The translations under genes and the position numbers were made by a program. The notes under the pieces were generated by a model that was given only the letters and a program-made list of their open reading frames with translations, had not been told where the DNA came from and ran no database searches. A stretch of 15,474 bases of DNA from JAUVIB01 sp964424545 (GTDB taxonomy: Bacteria; Calditrichota; Calditrichia; Calditrichales; Calditrichaceae): positions 1 through 15,474 of the forward strand of contig CAYRJN010000087.1 in assembly GCA_964424545.1 (NCBI GenBank), in the 5' to 3' direction. Of the stretch, positions 7,948 to 15,474 are shown one piece after another (positions within the stretch are counted from its first letter, which is position 1; every line of letters begins with the position of its first letter).

Positions 7948-8937
7948 CTAAGCGCTTAATAATAATTTCCAAATCCAATCGACCAGCGTATGTGTTAAAA
8001 TGGGAGCAAATAATTTATTTCCACTTTTTTGAAAAGCCCAGCCATAGCCGACTCCGGCAACGGAGGCCAGTGAAACATAAATGATTTTTAAAGAAAGTGA
8101 ATCAACGTTATTCCAATGCATCAAACCGAAGGCCAAGGAAGATATAAGTAATGCTATCCATTTTGTAGTAAACAATTCATAAAGGCCTTTAAGTAGGATA
8201 CCCCGAAAAAAGAGTTCTTCTGGTAATGCGACCGTTAAAAACAGGCCGATAAAGTGCGCTGTGTGTTTTGTGATTTTAAAAGAATCTGGAATAGCAAATG
8301 TTAAAAATCCGCTTAACAGGCCGGGCGGAATTACCAAAACCATAATCAAGGCCAACGCCGTAAGAGCGACTAATACATCTTTACCGTCAGGTGCGAGCCG
8401 GTATCCGATATCGGCTTCACGAAAACCTACCCAAGCGATTACGGCAAGTAGAGAAATGACAATAGACCACCACGTATATGAGACTGTATCCACTGCCGGT
8501 AAGAGCTCCATTGTCCAGCGAAGGTCAAAAGGAATCCATAGTAAAAGCCAGATGATTAAATCCATCCAGCTTAATCTATACTTGACGCTCTTGAGCTGTT
8601 TCAAGGATCCAAAAATCCCCAGAGTTGTAATAAAAAAAATAGCCGCAAAATAAGGATTAAAACTTTTCGTTAATAATGCAGGCAGGACAAATAATATTGA
8701 TAAAGCTCCGGCTGTATGGTATAGGGCGTTTTTTTTGTTTTTTAATAAGGATTTAAAATAATTCATTGCCCCATCTGAGCTTAAGGTTAGTAACAGACCA
8801 ATAGCTGGAGAGAGGCCGATTACTACCGCCAAAGCCGCTAACAGATTGACAGCAGTAAGATTTTTTATGGCAAAATACATTAATATGGCGGCCAACGACG
8901 TCCATAATGCAAATAAACGATAAAATTTACTTCTCAT
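7948..8937 (-). CDS. CPBP (CAAX/Abi-type) intramembrane metalloprotease
   Basis: About 329 residues with several hydrophobic helices across the whole length. The C-terminal third holds the three CPBP motifs: PEELFFRG (EExxxR; Glu241, Glu242 and Arg246, numbered from the upstream ATG), FGLMH (FxxxH; Phe271, His275) and HTLVD (HxxxD; His317, Asp321). This family is related to Rce1 CAAX proteases and to bacteriocin-immunity proteins. Most bacterial members have no known substrate. Two ATGs are adjacent. AAAGGAG ends one base before the first (8940), which is too close, so I prefer the second (8937). The gene starts only 26 bases after the GH16 stop and is probably in the same transcript, although a membrane protease in a glycosidase operon has no clear role. 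Confidence 0.9.
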   Translation of the reverse strand: MRSKFYRLFALWTSLAAILMYFAIKNLTAVNLLAALAVVIGLSPAIGLLLTLSSDGAMNYFKSLLKNKKNALYHTAGALSILFVLPALLTKSFNPYFAAIFFITTLGIFGSLKQLKSVKYRLSWMDLIIWLLLWIPFDLRWTMELLPAVDTVSYTWWSIVISLLAVIAWVGFREADIGYRLAPDGKDVLVALTALALIMVLVIPPGLLSGFLTFAIPDSFKITKHTAHFIGLFLTVALPEELFFRGILLKGLYELFTTKWIALLISSLAFGLMHWNNVDSLSLKIIYVSLASVAGVGYGWAFQKSGNKLFAPILTHTLVDWIWKLLLSA

Positions 8938-8963
8938 CATACTCCTTTAAGCAGATTAATCCA

Positions 8964-10202
8964 TCATTCCTTTTTTTTGTATACCCGCACATAATCAATC
9001 ACATATTCATCCGGTAGAGTGGCATTTTTCAACTCTTCCTTGGAATGAGCGGGTTCAAAACTTAAAATAACATACTCGTTGATATGGGAAATGGCCTGCT
9101 TAACCTCGTAATATTTCAACCCGTCGACGAAAAAAGCATATTTTTGCGGCGTCCATTCCACGGCGAAGGTATGAAAACCTTTTCCGACACCTTTAACTTT
9201 ACTCAGGAATGCGCCGGTGGATTTCTGATGGGGACCGTAGGCCCAGTGCAGGCAGTGCGAAACAAAATCGCCGCCCTGTTTTTTAAAATACTCAAAAATA
9301 TCAATCTCAGTTCCGAACTTAGCCGGGTCTTCGCCTTGAGATATGCCCGGAGATTGAATCCAAAAAGCCGCCCAGTTACCGGTTGTTACAGGAAGTTTCG
9401 CTCTGCATTCAAAATAACCGTATGTGGTTTCGAAAAGCCCGGCTGTTCCAACAGCTCCGACTTTCATAGAATCATTATCCATAAAAGCAAGCAATTTCAA
9501 ATATCCGTCTTTTAATACGACCGCATCGGGAGAAACATAGCCAACGCCGCGCGGACCGACTCCGCGTACAAACCATTTCGTTTCGTCCAATTTATCGCTG
9601 TTAAACTCATCATGCCAGAATAACTTATATCCCTCTTTTTCAGGATTGAAAGGCGTATCCGATAGCGGTTTAAAAAGATTGGTCTCTTTTTTGTCGGTCG
9701 TAATAATAACGGGCAGGCGCCAAAGGCCGCCGCTGTTTCCCCAATCGTTGACTTTAACGGCAATAAGATTTTTCTGTCCCGGTTTTATCTTATTACTGAT
9801 TTTAGTGACGGATGGACGTCCGGCAAAGCCCGCATGACCCTGTCCGTAAGTTCCCGCCAGGACGCCGTTTACATACAGATCGTACGCATCGTTAACGCCG
9901 CCGAATTTTATCCAAATATCTTTTCCTTGCCAATCAGCCGGAATATTAACCGATTTGCGATACCATGCGAAATTATCGAGATCGGGATAACCTTGTTCTT
10001 CCCAGCGCAATCCGGCGTCTATAATTTTCCATCCGGAATCATCGAAATTAGCGGCATACCATTTTTCCGAAACGCCGATATTGTTGGTATCCGGAGAAAA
10101 TTTCCAGCTTTATGAAATGTCTATGGATTGTTCCGTTTCCGTTTTAGAACAAGCGATGAATCCCGATAAAAGGATTAACAGAATAAAGGATACTAATTTC
10201 AT
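8964..10202 (-). pseudogene. GH16 lipoprotein with GH2-type sugar-binding domain, broken by in-frame TAA
   Basis: One reading frame runs from ATG at 10202 to TGA at 8964 and is interrupted only by TAA at codon 31 (10110-10112). GGAG lies about eight bases before the ATG. Codons 1-30 encode a lipoprotein signal (MKLVSFILLILLSGFIAC). After the stop, SWKFSPDTNNIGVSEKWYAA and the following NFDDSGW and IWIKFGGVNDAYDLYVNG make a GH2-type jelly-roll sugar-binding domain (to about residue 165). From about residue 192, YKLFWHDEFNS starts a GH16 beta-glucanase domain with the catalytic EIDIFE (Glu299 nucleophile, Glu304 acid/base). The expected substrate is a beta-1,3 or mixed beta-glucan; agar-type galactans are not excluded. 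A translation restart, for example at the TTG at 10010, would give a cytoplasmic product lacking the signal and part of the jelly roll. A sequencing error is the main alternative. Confidence 0.85.
10110..10112 (-). other. In-frame nonsense codon (TAA) in the GH16 gene
   Basis: Codon 31 of the GH16 frame. Signal peptide, ribosome-binding site and all downstream domains stay in one frame on both sides, so a single base change would explain it. Leu (TTA), Gln, Lys or Glu are each one substitution away. Confidence 0.85.
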
Positions 10203-10377
10203 TGTTATTTCTCCAATAATTGATATTCGGCTTAATCGTATCGCTAATAAAATATAGCTGACTTACATTAAAATTGTCGTTTTGTTCCCGTCATAAAGAA
10301 AAGAACGCCGGAACGTTATGTTGCCGTAACGGAAAGTAAATATCAAAATAACTAATATGCTCTGGTTTTTAGTCAAT

Positions 10378-12780
10378 TCATTTTTTGTTTCTAACCAATT
10401 CTTTAAAATAAAAATTCGGATAGAGCACATCGTGAACTTTTTCAACGATAATATCTTTCGGTAGATTAAAAGTTGATTTAAGACGAATGTCCTTGCTCGA
10501 TGCACCAATCCGTATTTCGTAATCGCCCTTGTCGGCTACCCAAGCGCTGATTCCGCTCCAAAAAGAGGATAAATCGCGGCTGTTAAGTTCAAAAGTAAGC
10601 GTTTGGCTTTCGCCCGGCTGCAATAATTTTGTTTTGGCAAAGCCTTTTAATTCTTCTTGCGGCTTATCAATTTGTGTAGTCGGCGCCGAGAGGTATAATT
10701 GCACAATTTCTTTACCGGCGACTTTACCGTTGTTTTTAACGGTTACCGAAACGTTTAATTTAGAGGAAAACGTTTTGGCGCTTAATTTTAAATTGCTGTA
10801 TTCGAAGGTGGTGTACGATAAACCGTAACCGAATTCATAAGCGGTTGGTACATTAAAGGAATTATAATAACGATAACCCACATAAATACCTTCTTTATAA
10901 AACGAATTATAGGGATCTGCGGGCGGTTCGCCGGGAAAGGTGCCGGCGGAAGGAACATCTTCATATTTAAGCGGAAAAGAATCGGGCAGTTTTCCCGAAG
11001 GATTAACCGCGCCGCTTAATATATCGGCTACGGCGTTTCCGCCTTCCTGACCGGGAAGCCAAGCAAGCAGAATGGCGTCGGGATAATCGCGCCAGCTTGC
11101 CGTTTCCCATACGCCGGCTACATTCAGGACAACAATCACTTTCTTACCTGCGGCATGGAAAATATTACATACATTTTTAACCAGATTTATTTCGGTTTTA
11201 GTGATAGGAAGATAACCGTTTTCATAGTTTTCGCCCGCGCTGCGTCCCAATGTAATGACGGCAAAGTCCGCTTGGGTTTCGTATTTTTTTATTTCATTTT
11301 TTGACAGCGCTTTTTCTTTACTAAAAGCGACCAATCTGTTTTTGAAATGAGGCGGCGCCTGATTGCCGACGATGCCGTTGTCTTTGCGCATTTTCGGATT
11401 ATCAAAATAAGGAGGCACTAAGTTTTCTCTTTTTATTTTTTCAATATAATTAAGATATTTTTTTTCCAGATTTCTTAGAACATTAAAACCGGCGTTTTTA
11501 AGTCCATCGCTAACCGATACTCTATATTTAAGACTTCTAACATTACCGCTTCCCGTACCGAAGGCGATTAAATAGTAGGATATTTTCCCGAAAAGAGCAA
11601 CATTTTGTCCTTTTTCTATTGGAAGAAAATTATTTTTGTTTTTTAGCAACACCATGCCTTCCGCGGCTGCTTCGCGGGCAATTTTGGCATGAGCTTTTAA
11701 ATCGGGTTTCATCGACGGTATATAGCCCTTCATGCTCGGTGAGGTTAATTTCAGTTTCATATTGTAGAATAAATTTCTGTCTAAGGCACTTTGATCTAAT
11801 TTTTTATTTTTTACGGCAGCGGTAATTTGTTCTAACTCGTCTTTACTGCCGCCCATTACCATGTTGATTCCGGCTCTAACCTGAGCGACGGCGTCGCCGT
11901 AATGCATATCGAAGTCGGTCATATATAAACCGTCAAAACCCCATTCGTCGCGTACGATATCCTGCAGCAAATGGGGCCGTTCAGGCGTGTAATAACCGTT
12001 CAATTTATTATAAGAAGTCATTATGGCCTTTGGTTTGCCTTCTTTAACGGCAATTTCAAAGCTGCGTAAATAGAGTTCACGTAAGGCCCGCTGGCTGACA
12101 ACGGCATTATATTTTCTTCTATTTGTTTCCTGATTATTGGCGACAAAATGTTTTAATGTTGCTCCGACGCCTTGGGATTGAATGCCTTTGGTAATGGCAG
12201 CCGCCATTTTCCCCGAAAGCAGCGGGTCTTCGGAGTAATATTCGAAACTGCGTCCGCATTTGGGGTTGCGATGTAAGTTTAAGGCGGGCGCCAACAATAG
12301 GTCATAATCATATTCCAATAGTTCATTACCGAATGCTTTACCGATCTTTTCGATTAATTTTGTGTTCCATGTAGCGGCGAGGCAAGTTGCGGTGGGGAAA
12401 GCGGTGGTATAAGTAAAATTCTTTACTCCTTTTGGAGGCTCGCCTTTATTGATTCCAGCCGGGCCATCCGTAAGCGCCGTTGTTTTGATTCCGAGACGAG
12501 GAATTGCTAATTTTGAATTGCGATTGGCAATGGGTACTTCTGTGTGTTTTTTGGCTTTTTGTTGTAATAAAAATTTTCCGTCGCCGACAATCATACCTAT
12601 TTTTTCTTCGATCGTCATTCGCGACACCAAATCTTTAGCTCTTTCATCAACGGAAAGATTTTTGTTTTGATAAGCGGGAGCATTATTATCATTTTTTGAA
12701 CAGCCGTTAAATAGATGAGAAAATAACAAAAAGCCGCTAAACAGAATGATAACGAAAAATTTTTCTTTAAAGATTCGCAT
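10378..12780 (-). CDS. GH3 family beta-glycosidase, lipoprotein
   Basis: An 800-residue exo-acting glycosidase, probably a beta-glucosidase (a xylosidase is possible), that would release monosaccharides from oligosaccharides at the cell envelope. It has a lipoprotein signal ending LFNGC (Cys27). The N-terminal barrel shows RLGIKTTALTDGPAGI, LKHFVANNQETNRRKYN, SYNKLNG and GFDGLYMTDFDMHYG, where Asp289 is the nucleophile. The C-terminal GH3 domain has VITLGRSAGENYENG, with Glu517 as likely acid/base, and LLAWLPGQEGGNAVADIL. A fibronectin III-like domain closes the protein (KNNGKVAGKEIVQLYLSAP). I chose the ATG at 12780 because AGGAGG sits four bases upstream and the signal peptide then starts properly; the frame is open nine codons further. 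It lies 175 bases upstream of the GH16 gene on the same strand, and together they suggest beta-glucan use. Confidence 0.94.
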   Translation of the reverse strand: MRIFKEKFFVIILFSGFLLFSHLFNGCSKNDNNAPAYQNKNLSVDERAKDLVSRMTIEEKIGMIVGDGKFLLQQKAKKHTEVPIANRNSKLAIPRLGIKTTALTDGPAGINKGEPPKGVKNFTYTTAFPTATCLAATWNTKLIEKIGKAFGNELLEYDYDLLLAPALNLHRNPKCGRSFEYYSEDPLLSGKMAAAITKGIQSQGVGATLKHFVANNQETNRRKYNAVVSQRALRELYLRSFEIAVKEGKPKAIMTSYNKLNGYYTPERPHLLQDIVRDEWGFDGLYMTDFDMHYGDAVAQVRAGINMVMGGSKDELEQITAAVKNKKLDQSALDRNLFYNMKLKLTSPSMKGYIPSMKPDLKAHAKIAREAAAEGMVLLKNKNNFLPIEKGQNVALFGKISYYLIAFGTGSGNVRSLKYRVSVSDGLKNAGFNVLRNLEKKYLNYIEKIKRENLVPPYFDNPKMRKDNGIVGNQAPPHFKNRLVAFSKEKALSKNEIKKYETQADFAVITLGRSAGENYENGYLPITKTEINLVKNVCNIFHAAGKKVIVVLNVAGVWETASWRDYPDAILLAWLPGQEGGNAVADILSGAVNPSGKLPDSFPLKYEDVPSAGTFPGEPPADPYNSFYKEGIYVGYRYYNSFNVPTAYEFGYGLSYTTFEYSNLKLSAKTFSSKLNVSVTVKNNGKVAGKEIVQLYLSAPTTQIDKPQEELKGFAKTKLLQPGESQTLTFELNSRDLSSFWSGISAWVADKGDYEIRIGASSKDIRLKSTFNLPKDIIVEKVHDVLYPNFYFKELVRNKK

Positions 12781-13413
12781 ACAGCCTCCTTTTAATTTTA
12801 TTTGCAATATTTTATGAGAATTTTAAAATATAGAATATTAAATCCCTGTTTTAATATTTTGACGTTATTATGTGCGGATTTATATTAATCTATTACAAAA
12901 AATAACGGTTTCAAAATCGACGCCTATTAAAGGCGGATTTTGAGATAATATATGAAAAATAAATTTTCCGATGTTGCCATTCCTATTAATCCGGCGGCAG
13001 AGCTGCATTTAAACATAAATGATAATAATGTGTGTATCCGTTTCTGTTTCCAAAATGTAATAAATAAGCACTTATAAAGAAAAACAATTTTACAAAATAT
13101 TCCCATCTATTAGATAAAATTTATAAAATAAAATTTTGCGAATTAATTTCCCTACTCTTTTTCTTAAAAAGATGTCAAATTATCTTTTGGGATAGGGAGT
13201 AAAATTCCTAAGACAAAAAGATGAAAGCTCTTAAAATATTGAAGGAAGTAAAAATCCATCGGAAAACGCCTGTCTTTTATTAGGTTGGTTGCCCATATTA
13301 AAGATTAATGTTCCTCCCTTTATGATTTCTTAATGCGCAATATAACTCTTGTTTAAAGGATTGCCCTTCAAAAGAAAGGAGCGGATGTAAATATTTTTCG
13401 CTTTTACGGTAAA
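12781..13413. other. Gene-poor AT-rich stretch upstream of the GH3 gene
   Basis: About 630 bases without a convincing gene. It must contain the GH3 promoter, but I see no strong -35/-10 pair. It holds the inverted repeat at 12911-12943 and a weaker nested inverted repeat at 13150-13197 (AAAAGAT/ATCTTTT inside CCCTA/TAGGG). A 41-codon plus-strand frame (12952-13077, starting MKNKFSDVAIP) has no good ribosome-binding site. The rest may be decayed sequence, given the remnant next to it. Confidence 0.5.
12911..12943. repeat. Inverted repeat / strong hairpin
   Basis: Left arm TCAAAATC-GA-CGCCT, loop ATTAA, right arm AGGCG-GATTTTGA. The 8-bp outer and 5-bp inner stems are perfect, separated by a 2-base bulge. 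It lies 131 bases before the GH3 start. Read on the minus strand, aaccgttattttttg follows, so it could end transcripts arriving from the DUF4832 side. It could equally be a regulatory site. Confidence 0.6.
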
Positions 13414-13566
13414 CTATTTGCCGCCATAAAAATCGTCAAAACGGATGGTCGCTTTGGTAAACAACAGTTTCTCGATAATAAACACGTTTTGTCCCGACGC
13501 AATGGCATAAAAACCCAAGTAGCTGATTAAATTCGGCGAACTGAACAGAATACAAAAAAATTTCTT
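13414..13566 (-). pseudogene. C-terminal gene remnant, unidentified
   Basis: A 50-codon open stretch without an ATG, ended by TAG at 13414-13416 and preceded by an in-frame TAA at 13567-13569. Its translation looks protein-like, not random. Parts are SPNLISYLGFYAIASGQNVF, then IIEKLLFTKATIRFDDFYGGK before the stop. The pattern of alternating hydrophobic residues and the FDDF element suggest the last strands of a beta-sandwich or LamG/CBM-like domain, but I cannot name a family. Upstream (13567-13655) all frames are closed and AT-rich. It lies between the DUF4832 and GH3 genes on the same strand, so it may be the tail of a former member of this carbohydrate locus. Confidence 0.35.
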
Positions 13567-13655
13567 TTATTGATATTATTCCATCAAAATAAACAACAAG
13601 AAAATATCATGTGTTAAGAAAATGTTCTGTTTCTCGGTTTATCAGAAAAGCGAAA

Positions 13656-15311
13656 TTAATGGGAAGTAATTTTTATACTTCCCAGTATATTCACACCGTA
13701 TTGTCCGTCAGCTGTCGTCCACCATGGAACGTCTCGATTAGCTGTGCGAACGGCATAACGTGAATCGAAATGAATCGTTTCATCCGCATCGGGCAGCCAT
13801 AATCCCAGCATGTATTCGCCGGGTTGCAAAGCGTTTAATAAAAACTCGGCTTCAATTGTATGTTTTAACGCTTTATAGTCGGGATCGTCGGGTTGATAAG
13901 GCTGCCATGTTTGCGGATTGGCGCTTGATTTGTGCGTTAAAATCAGTTCCCCGGAAGTGTTTATCAAAACAAAATAAACATGCCGAGGATTAATCAACGT
14001 AGCAAAACCCCGATTAATCAATTCCACTTTAATATGAATCGGTTGGTTATTTGATAAGGTATGTGGAAAAAAGGCCTTTTGCAATTCGATACGGTAGCCG
14101 AGATGATCGCGTATATATTCAAAGACTGTTCTTTTAACGGCTCTGCCGGTATAATCGTTGAAATAGCCGTCGGAAACGGGCAGTTTGCTATCGCGCAACT
14201 CTTTTTCAGTCAACGGCGTTTCCATCCAATGGTCTATAGAATACCGTTTTCCTTCAAAACCCGAATAGGAATGGGCAAGGCTAAGGCTGGTGTAATGATG
14301 CAGACGTAAACGTTTTGCCGCGCGCAACCCCTCAATTTTACCGCCTTGATCGGACCAATAGAGCTCCCCGTCCACTGCCATGAAAGCGCTCTCTTCGGTT
14401 ACTCGGTCAAAAGCGGGATTGCCTGAAGACGCATAGAAAGGAGGCTGTGGCCAGGTGCCGCCGTCCGAAAGATTGGCGAGTGTACCGTCATTGGCAAAGC
14501 CTAATCGCGCCTCTGGCGATCCGTTAAACGAATTTATTATAGTTAATTTTGTGCTGTCGTCAAGAATAGGTCTATTTAATACCCATGATTTATATTTGGG
14601 CATAACCCGCAATTGAATCATACGATCTTTAGGCAAAATAGTCAACTCTTTAGCGATAATCTCTGCAAGCATATTATGATCGTCTTCGATATGGTTGGCA
14701 GAGCTATGCCATTCGCCCCAGGCGCCAACCATACCTGCTTGAAGAACATAAATAATGTCTTTGTTTTTTTTGATAATTGTTTCCAATTGATCAAGATGCT
14801 CTAAAATTCGTTCTCCCGTAGGACCCGATTTACGCGTTGTGTTTTTTTCGTAGGCAAATCGCAATAATATTTTTTGTCCGGCCTGACGCATACGATTTAA
14901 ACTACGCTGCAAATAGAAAAGCTTTTTATGGGAGATGGGTTTATCGTTAAATTCCGTAAGATAGCAATAAGCTTGGTGCAGAGTGATTCCAAAAGATCGA
15001 TATCTCTGCGAGTTCAGCAAGAACCAATCGTCGCTGAAAGCGCTTGTGGCGCGATCTTTCAGCCAAGCGCCCCTTCCCCAAATGTCGTCGCCCGGCGGCT
15101 GGCCGATGTACGATTCGAGCCTGAACCCGCGTTCGGGATTGGGCAGGCCGTTACGTCCCCCGGGATCGTCCGGACGAATTCCGTGATAAGTTAGGTATTG
15201 CCATGTAGAATCGTTTTGCGCGATTCCGATTGTTATAAAAATGATTAGTAAAAGGATAACTTTCGAAGGTAAAAATATTTTATCCAATAGCCCGTTATAT
15301 TTTTTTGCCAT
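13656..15311 (-). CDS. Secreted DUF4874-DUF4832 protein, putative glycoside hydrolase
   Basis: A 551-residue protein with an N-terminal signal (VILLLIIFITIGIAQ, cleavage near residue 32) and no lipobox. GLPNPERGFRLES (55-67) opens a DUF4874 barrel-like domain, which continues with KILLRFAYEKN, HLDQLETIIKKNKDIIYVLQ and VGAWGEWHSS (195-204). The second domain matches DUF4832, with ESAFMAVDGELYWS (307-320), LRLHHYTSLSLAHSYSGFEG, DYTGRAVKRTVFEYIRDHLGYR and a C-terminal beta-sandwich ending RDVPWWTTADGQYGVN. Glu200 in GAWGEW sits where clan GH-A enzymes place a catalytic acid, so a glycosidase role is plausible but inferred. I chose ATG at 15311: it directly precedes the signal peptide and has GGGAT upstream. 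The frame stays open to 15461, but the upstream codons overlap the YwqK-like fragment. Confidence 0.82.
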   Translation of the reverse strand: MAKKYNGLLDKIFLPSKVILLLIIFITIGIAQNDSTWQYLTYHGIRPDDPGGRNGLPNPERGFRLESYIGQPPGDDIWGRGAWLKDRATSAFSDDWFLLNSQRYRSFGITLHQAYCYLTEFNDKPISHKKLFYLQRSLNRMRQAGQKILLRFAYEKNTTRKSGPTGERILEHLDQLETIIKKNKDIIYVLQAGMVGAWGEWHSSANHIEDDHNMLAEIIAKELTILPKDRMIQLRVMPKYKSWVLNRPILDDSTKLTIINSFNGSPEARLGFANDGTLANLSDGGTWPQPPFYASSGNPAFDRVTEESAFMAVDGELYWSDQGGKIEGLRAAKRLRLHHYTSLSLAHSYSGFEGKRYSIDHWMETPLTEKELRDSKLPVSDGYFNDYTGRAVKRTVFEYIRDHLGYRIELQKAFFPHTLSNNQPIHIKVELINRGFATLINPRHVYFVLINTSGELILTHKSSANPQTWQPYQPDDPDYKALKHTIEAEFLLNALQPGEYMLGLWLPDADETIHFDSRYAVRTANRDVPWWTTADGQYGVNILGSIKITSH

Positions 15312-15441
15312 TTTTATCCCATTCAATTCGATCGCCGAGTAATTTGCCCATCTTATATTGCCAACGGTAACGCAATTGACCGGTATTCCACCATTCCGCC
15401 GCTTCGCCGTCCAACAGGTCGTTTTTATAATGTTTAATATA
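15295..15441 (-). pseudogene. YwqK/MORN_2-type repeat protein, C-terminal fragment
   Basis: In a different frame from the DUF4832 gene, bases 15441-15295 encode about 48 residues. They include HYKNDLLDGEAAEWWNTGQL, then RYRWQYKMGKLLGDRIEWDK and NGKKI before TAA at 15295-15297. The repeating aromatic-x-x-G-x-L, YKNG-like and W-x-x-x-G-x pattern is that of YwqK-type (MORN_2) repeats, and the end is a typical C-terminus. The frame is closed upstream by TAA at 15442-15444 and again at the window edge (15472-15474). The gene is therefore truncated, frameshifted or decayed; the missing part, if any, lies beyond the window. Its stop overlaps the DUF4832 start by 17 bases, a tight arrangement that suggests past translational coupling. 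No start codon is visible. Confidence 0.6.
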
Positions 15442-15474
15442 TTAACCTCTACCATTCTCATTAATGTATATTTA

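Noticed and set aside
7861..7955. Short inverted repeats (TCCGG/CCGGA at 7861-7875; GCGC and CGATT/AATCG around 7926-7955) between the convergent M13 and CPBP genes
   Set aside because: Stems are only 4-5 bp and no T-tract follows them, so they do not qualify as intrinsic terminators.
12952..13077. 41-codon plus-strand frame beginning MKNKFSDVAIP just after the hairpin
   Set aside because: No clear ribosome-binding site and no recognisable similarity; too short to support by itself.
15312..15461. Fifty extra N-terminal codons of the DUF4832 frame
   Set aside because: They precede a normal signal peptide, look unlike protein, and overlap the YwqK-like fragment read in another frame.

Overview
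The window looks like a chromosomal piece of a free-living, Gram-negative-type bacterium. Three products carry lipoprotein signal peptides or start with one (the M13 peptidase, the GH3 enzyme and the GH16 reading frame), and a fourth has a Sec-type signal. The base composition is moderately AT-rich by eye. The family mix (M13 lipoprotein peptidase, GH3/GH16 lipoproteins, DUF4874/DUF4832, YwqK-type repeats) suggests the wider Bacteroidota/Calditrichota/Ignavibacteriota (FCB) group. Clear Shine-Dalgarno sequences before several genes argue mildly against a typical Bacteroidia. No rRNA or marker gene is present, so this placement is tentative.

Region 1 (1-4325), mostly housekeeping and unknown genes: the 3' end of an RluA-family pseudouridine synthase (+) converges on four minus-strand genes. 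In order of transcription these are an EamA/DMT exporter, an ALG5-like family 2 glycosyltransferase, an unrecognised 208-residue protein, and a coiled-coil DUF2130 protein with a PD-(D/E)XK-like D...ExK signature.

Region 2 (4326-7757), plus strand: an untracked 47-codon reading frame with a Shine-Dalgarno sequence lies just ahead of metF (methylenetetrahydrofolate reductase). A secreted M13 (neprilysin/PepO-type) zinc endopeptidase lipoprotein follows.

Region 3 (7948-15474), minus strand, carbohydrate-related: a truncated YwqK/MORN-type fragment at the right edge overlaps the start of a secreted DUF4874-DUF4832 protein that is a putative glycoside hydrolase. After about 875 bases of gene-poor DNA come a GH3 lipoprotein, a GH16 lipoprotein gene with an N-terminal GH2-type sugar-binding domain, and a CPBP membrane protease. 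A plausible reading is a small locus for beta-glucan breakdown: GH16 would cut the polymer and GH3 would finish the oligosaccharides. The GH16 gene, however, has a single in-frame TAA at codon 31, between its intact ribosome-binding site and lipoprotein signal and its intact catalytic domain.

I found no mobile element, CRISPR array, tRNA or rRNA. The most interesting points are the nonsense-interrupted GH16 gene, the coding-looking remnants (YwqK fragment; 50-codon frame at 13414-13566), the small frame upstream of metF, and the nuclease-like signature in the DUF2130 protein. Nothing here amounts to a clearly new multi-gene system.
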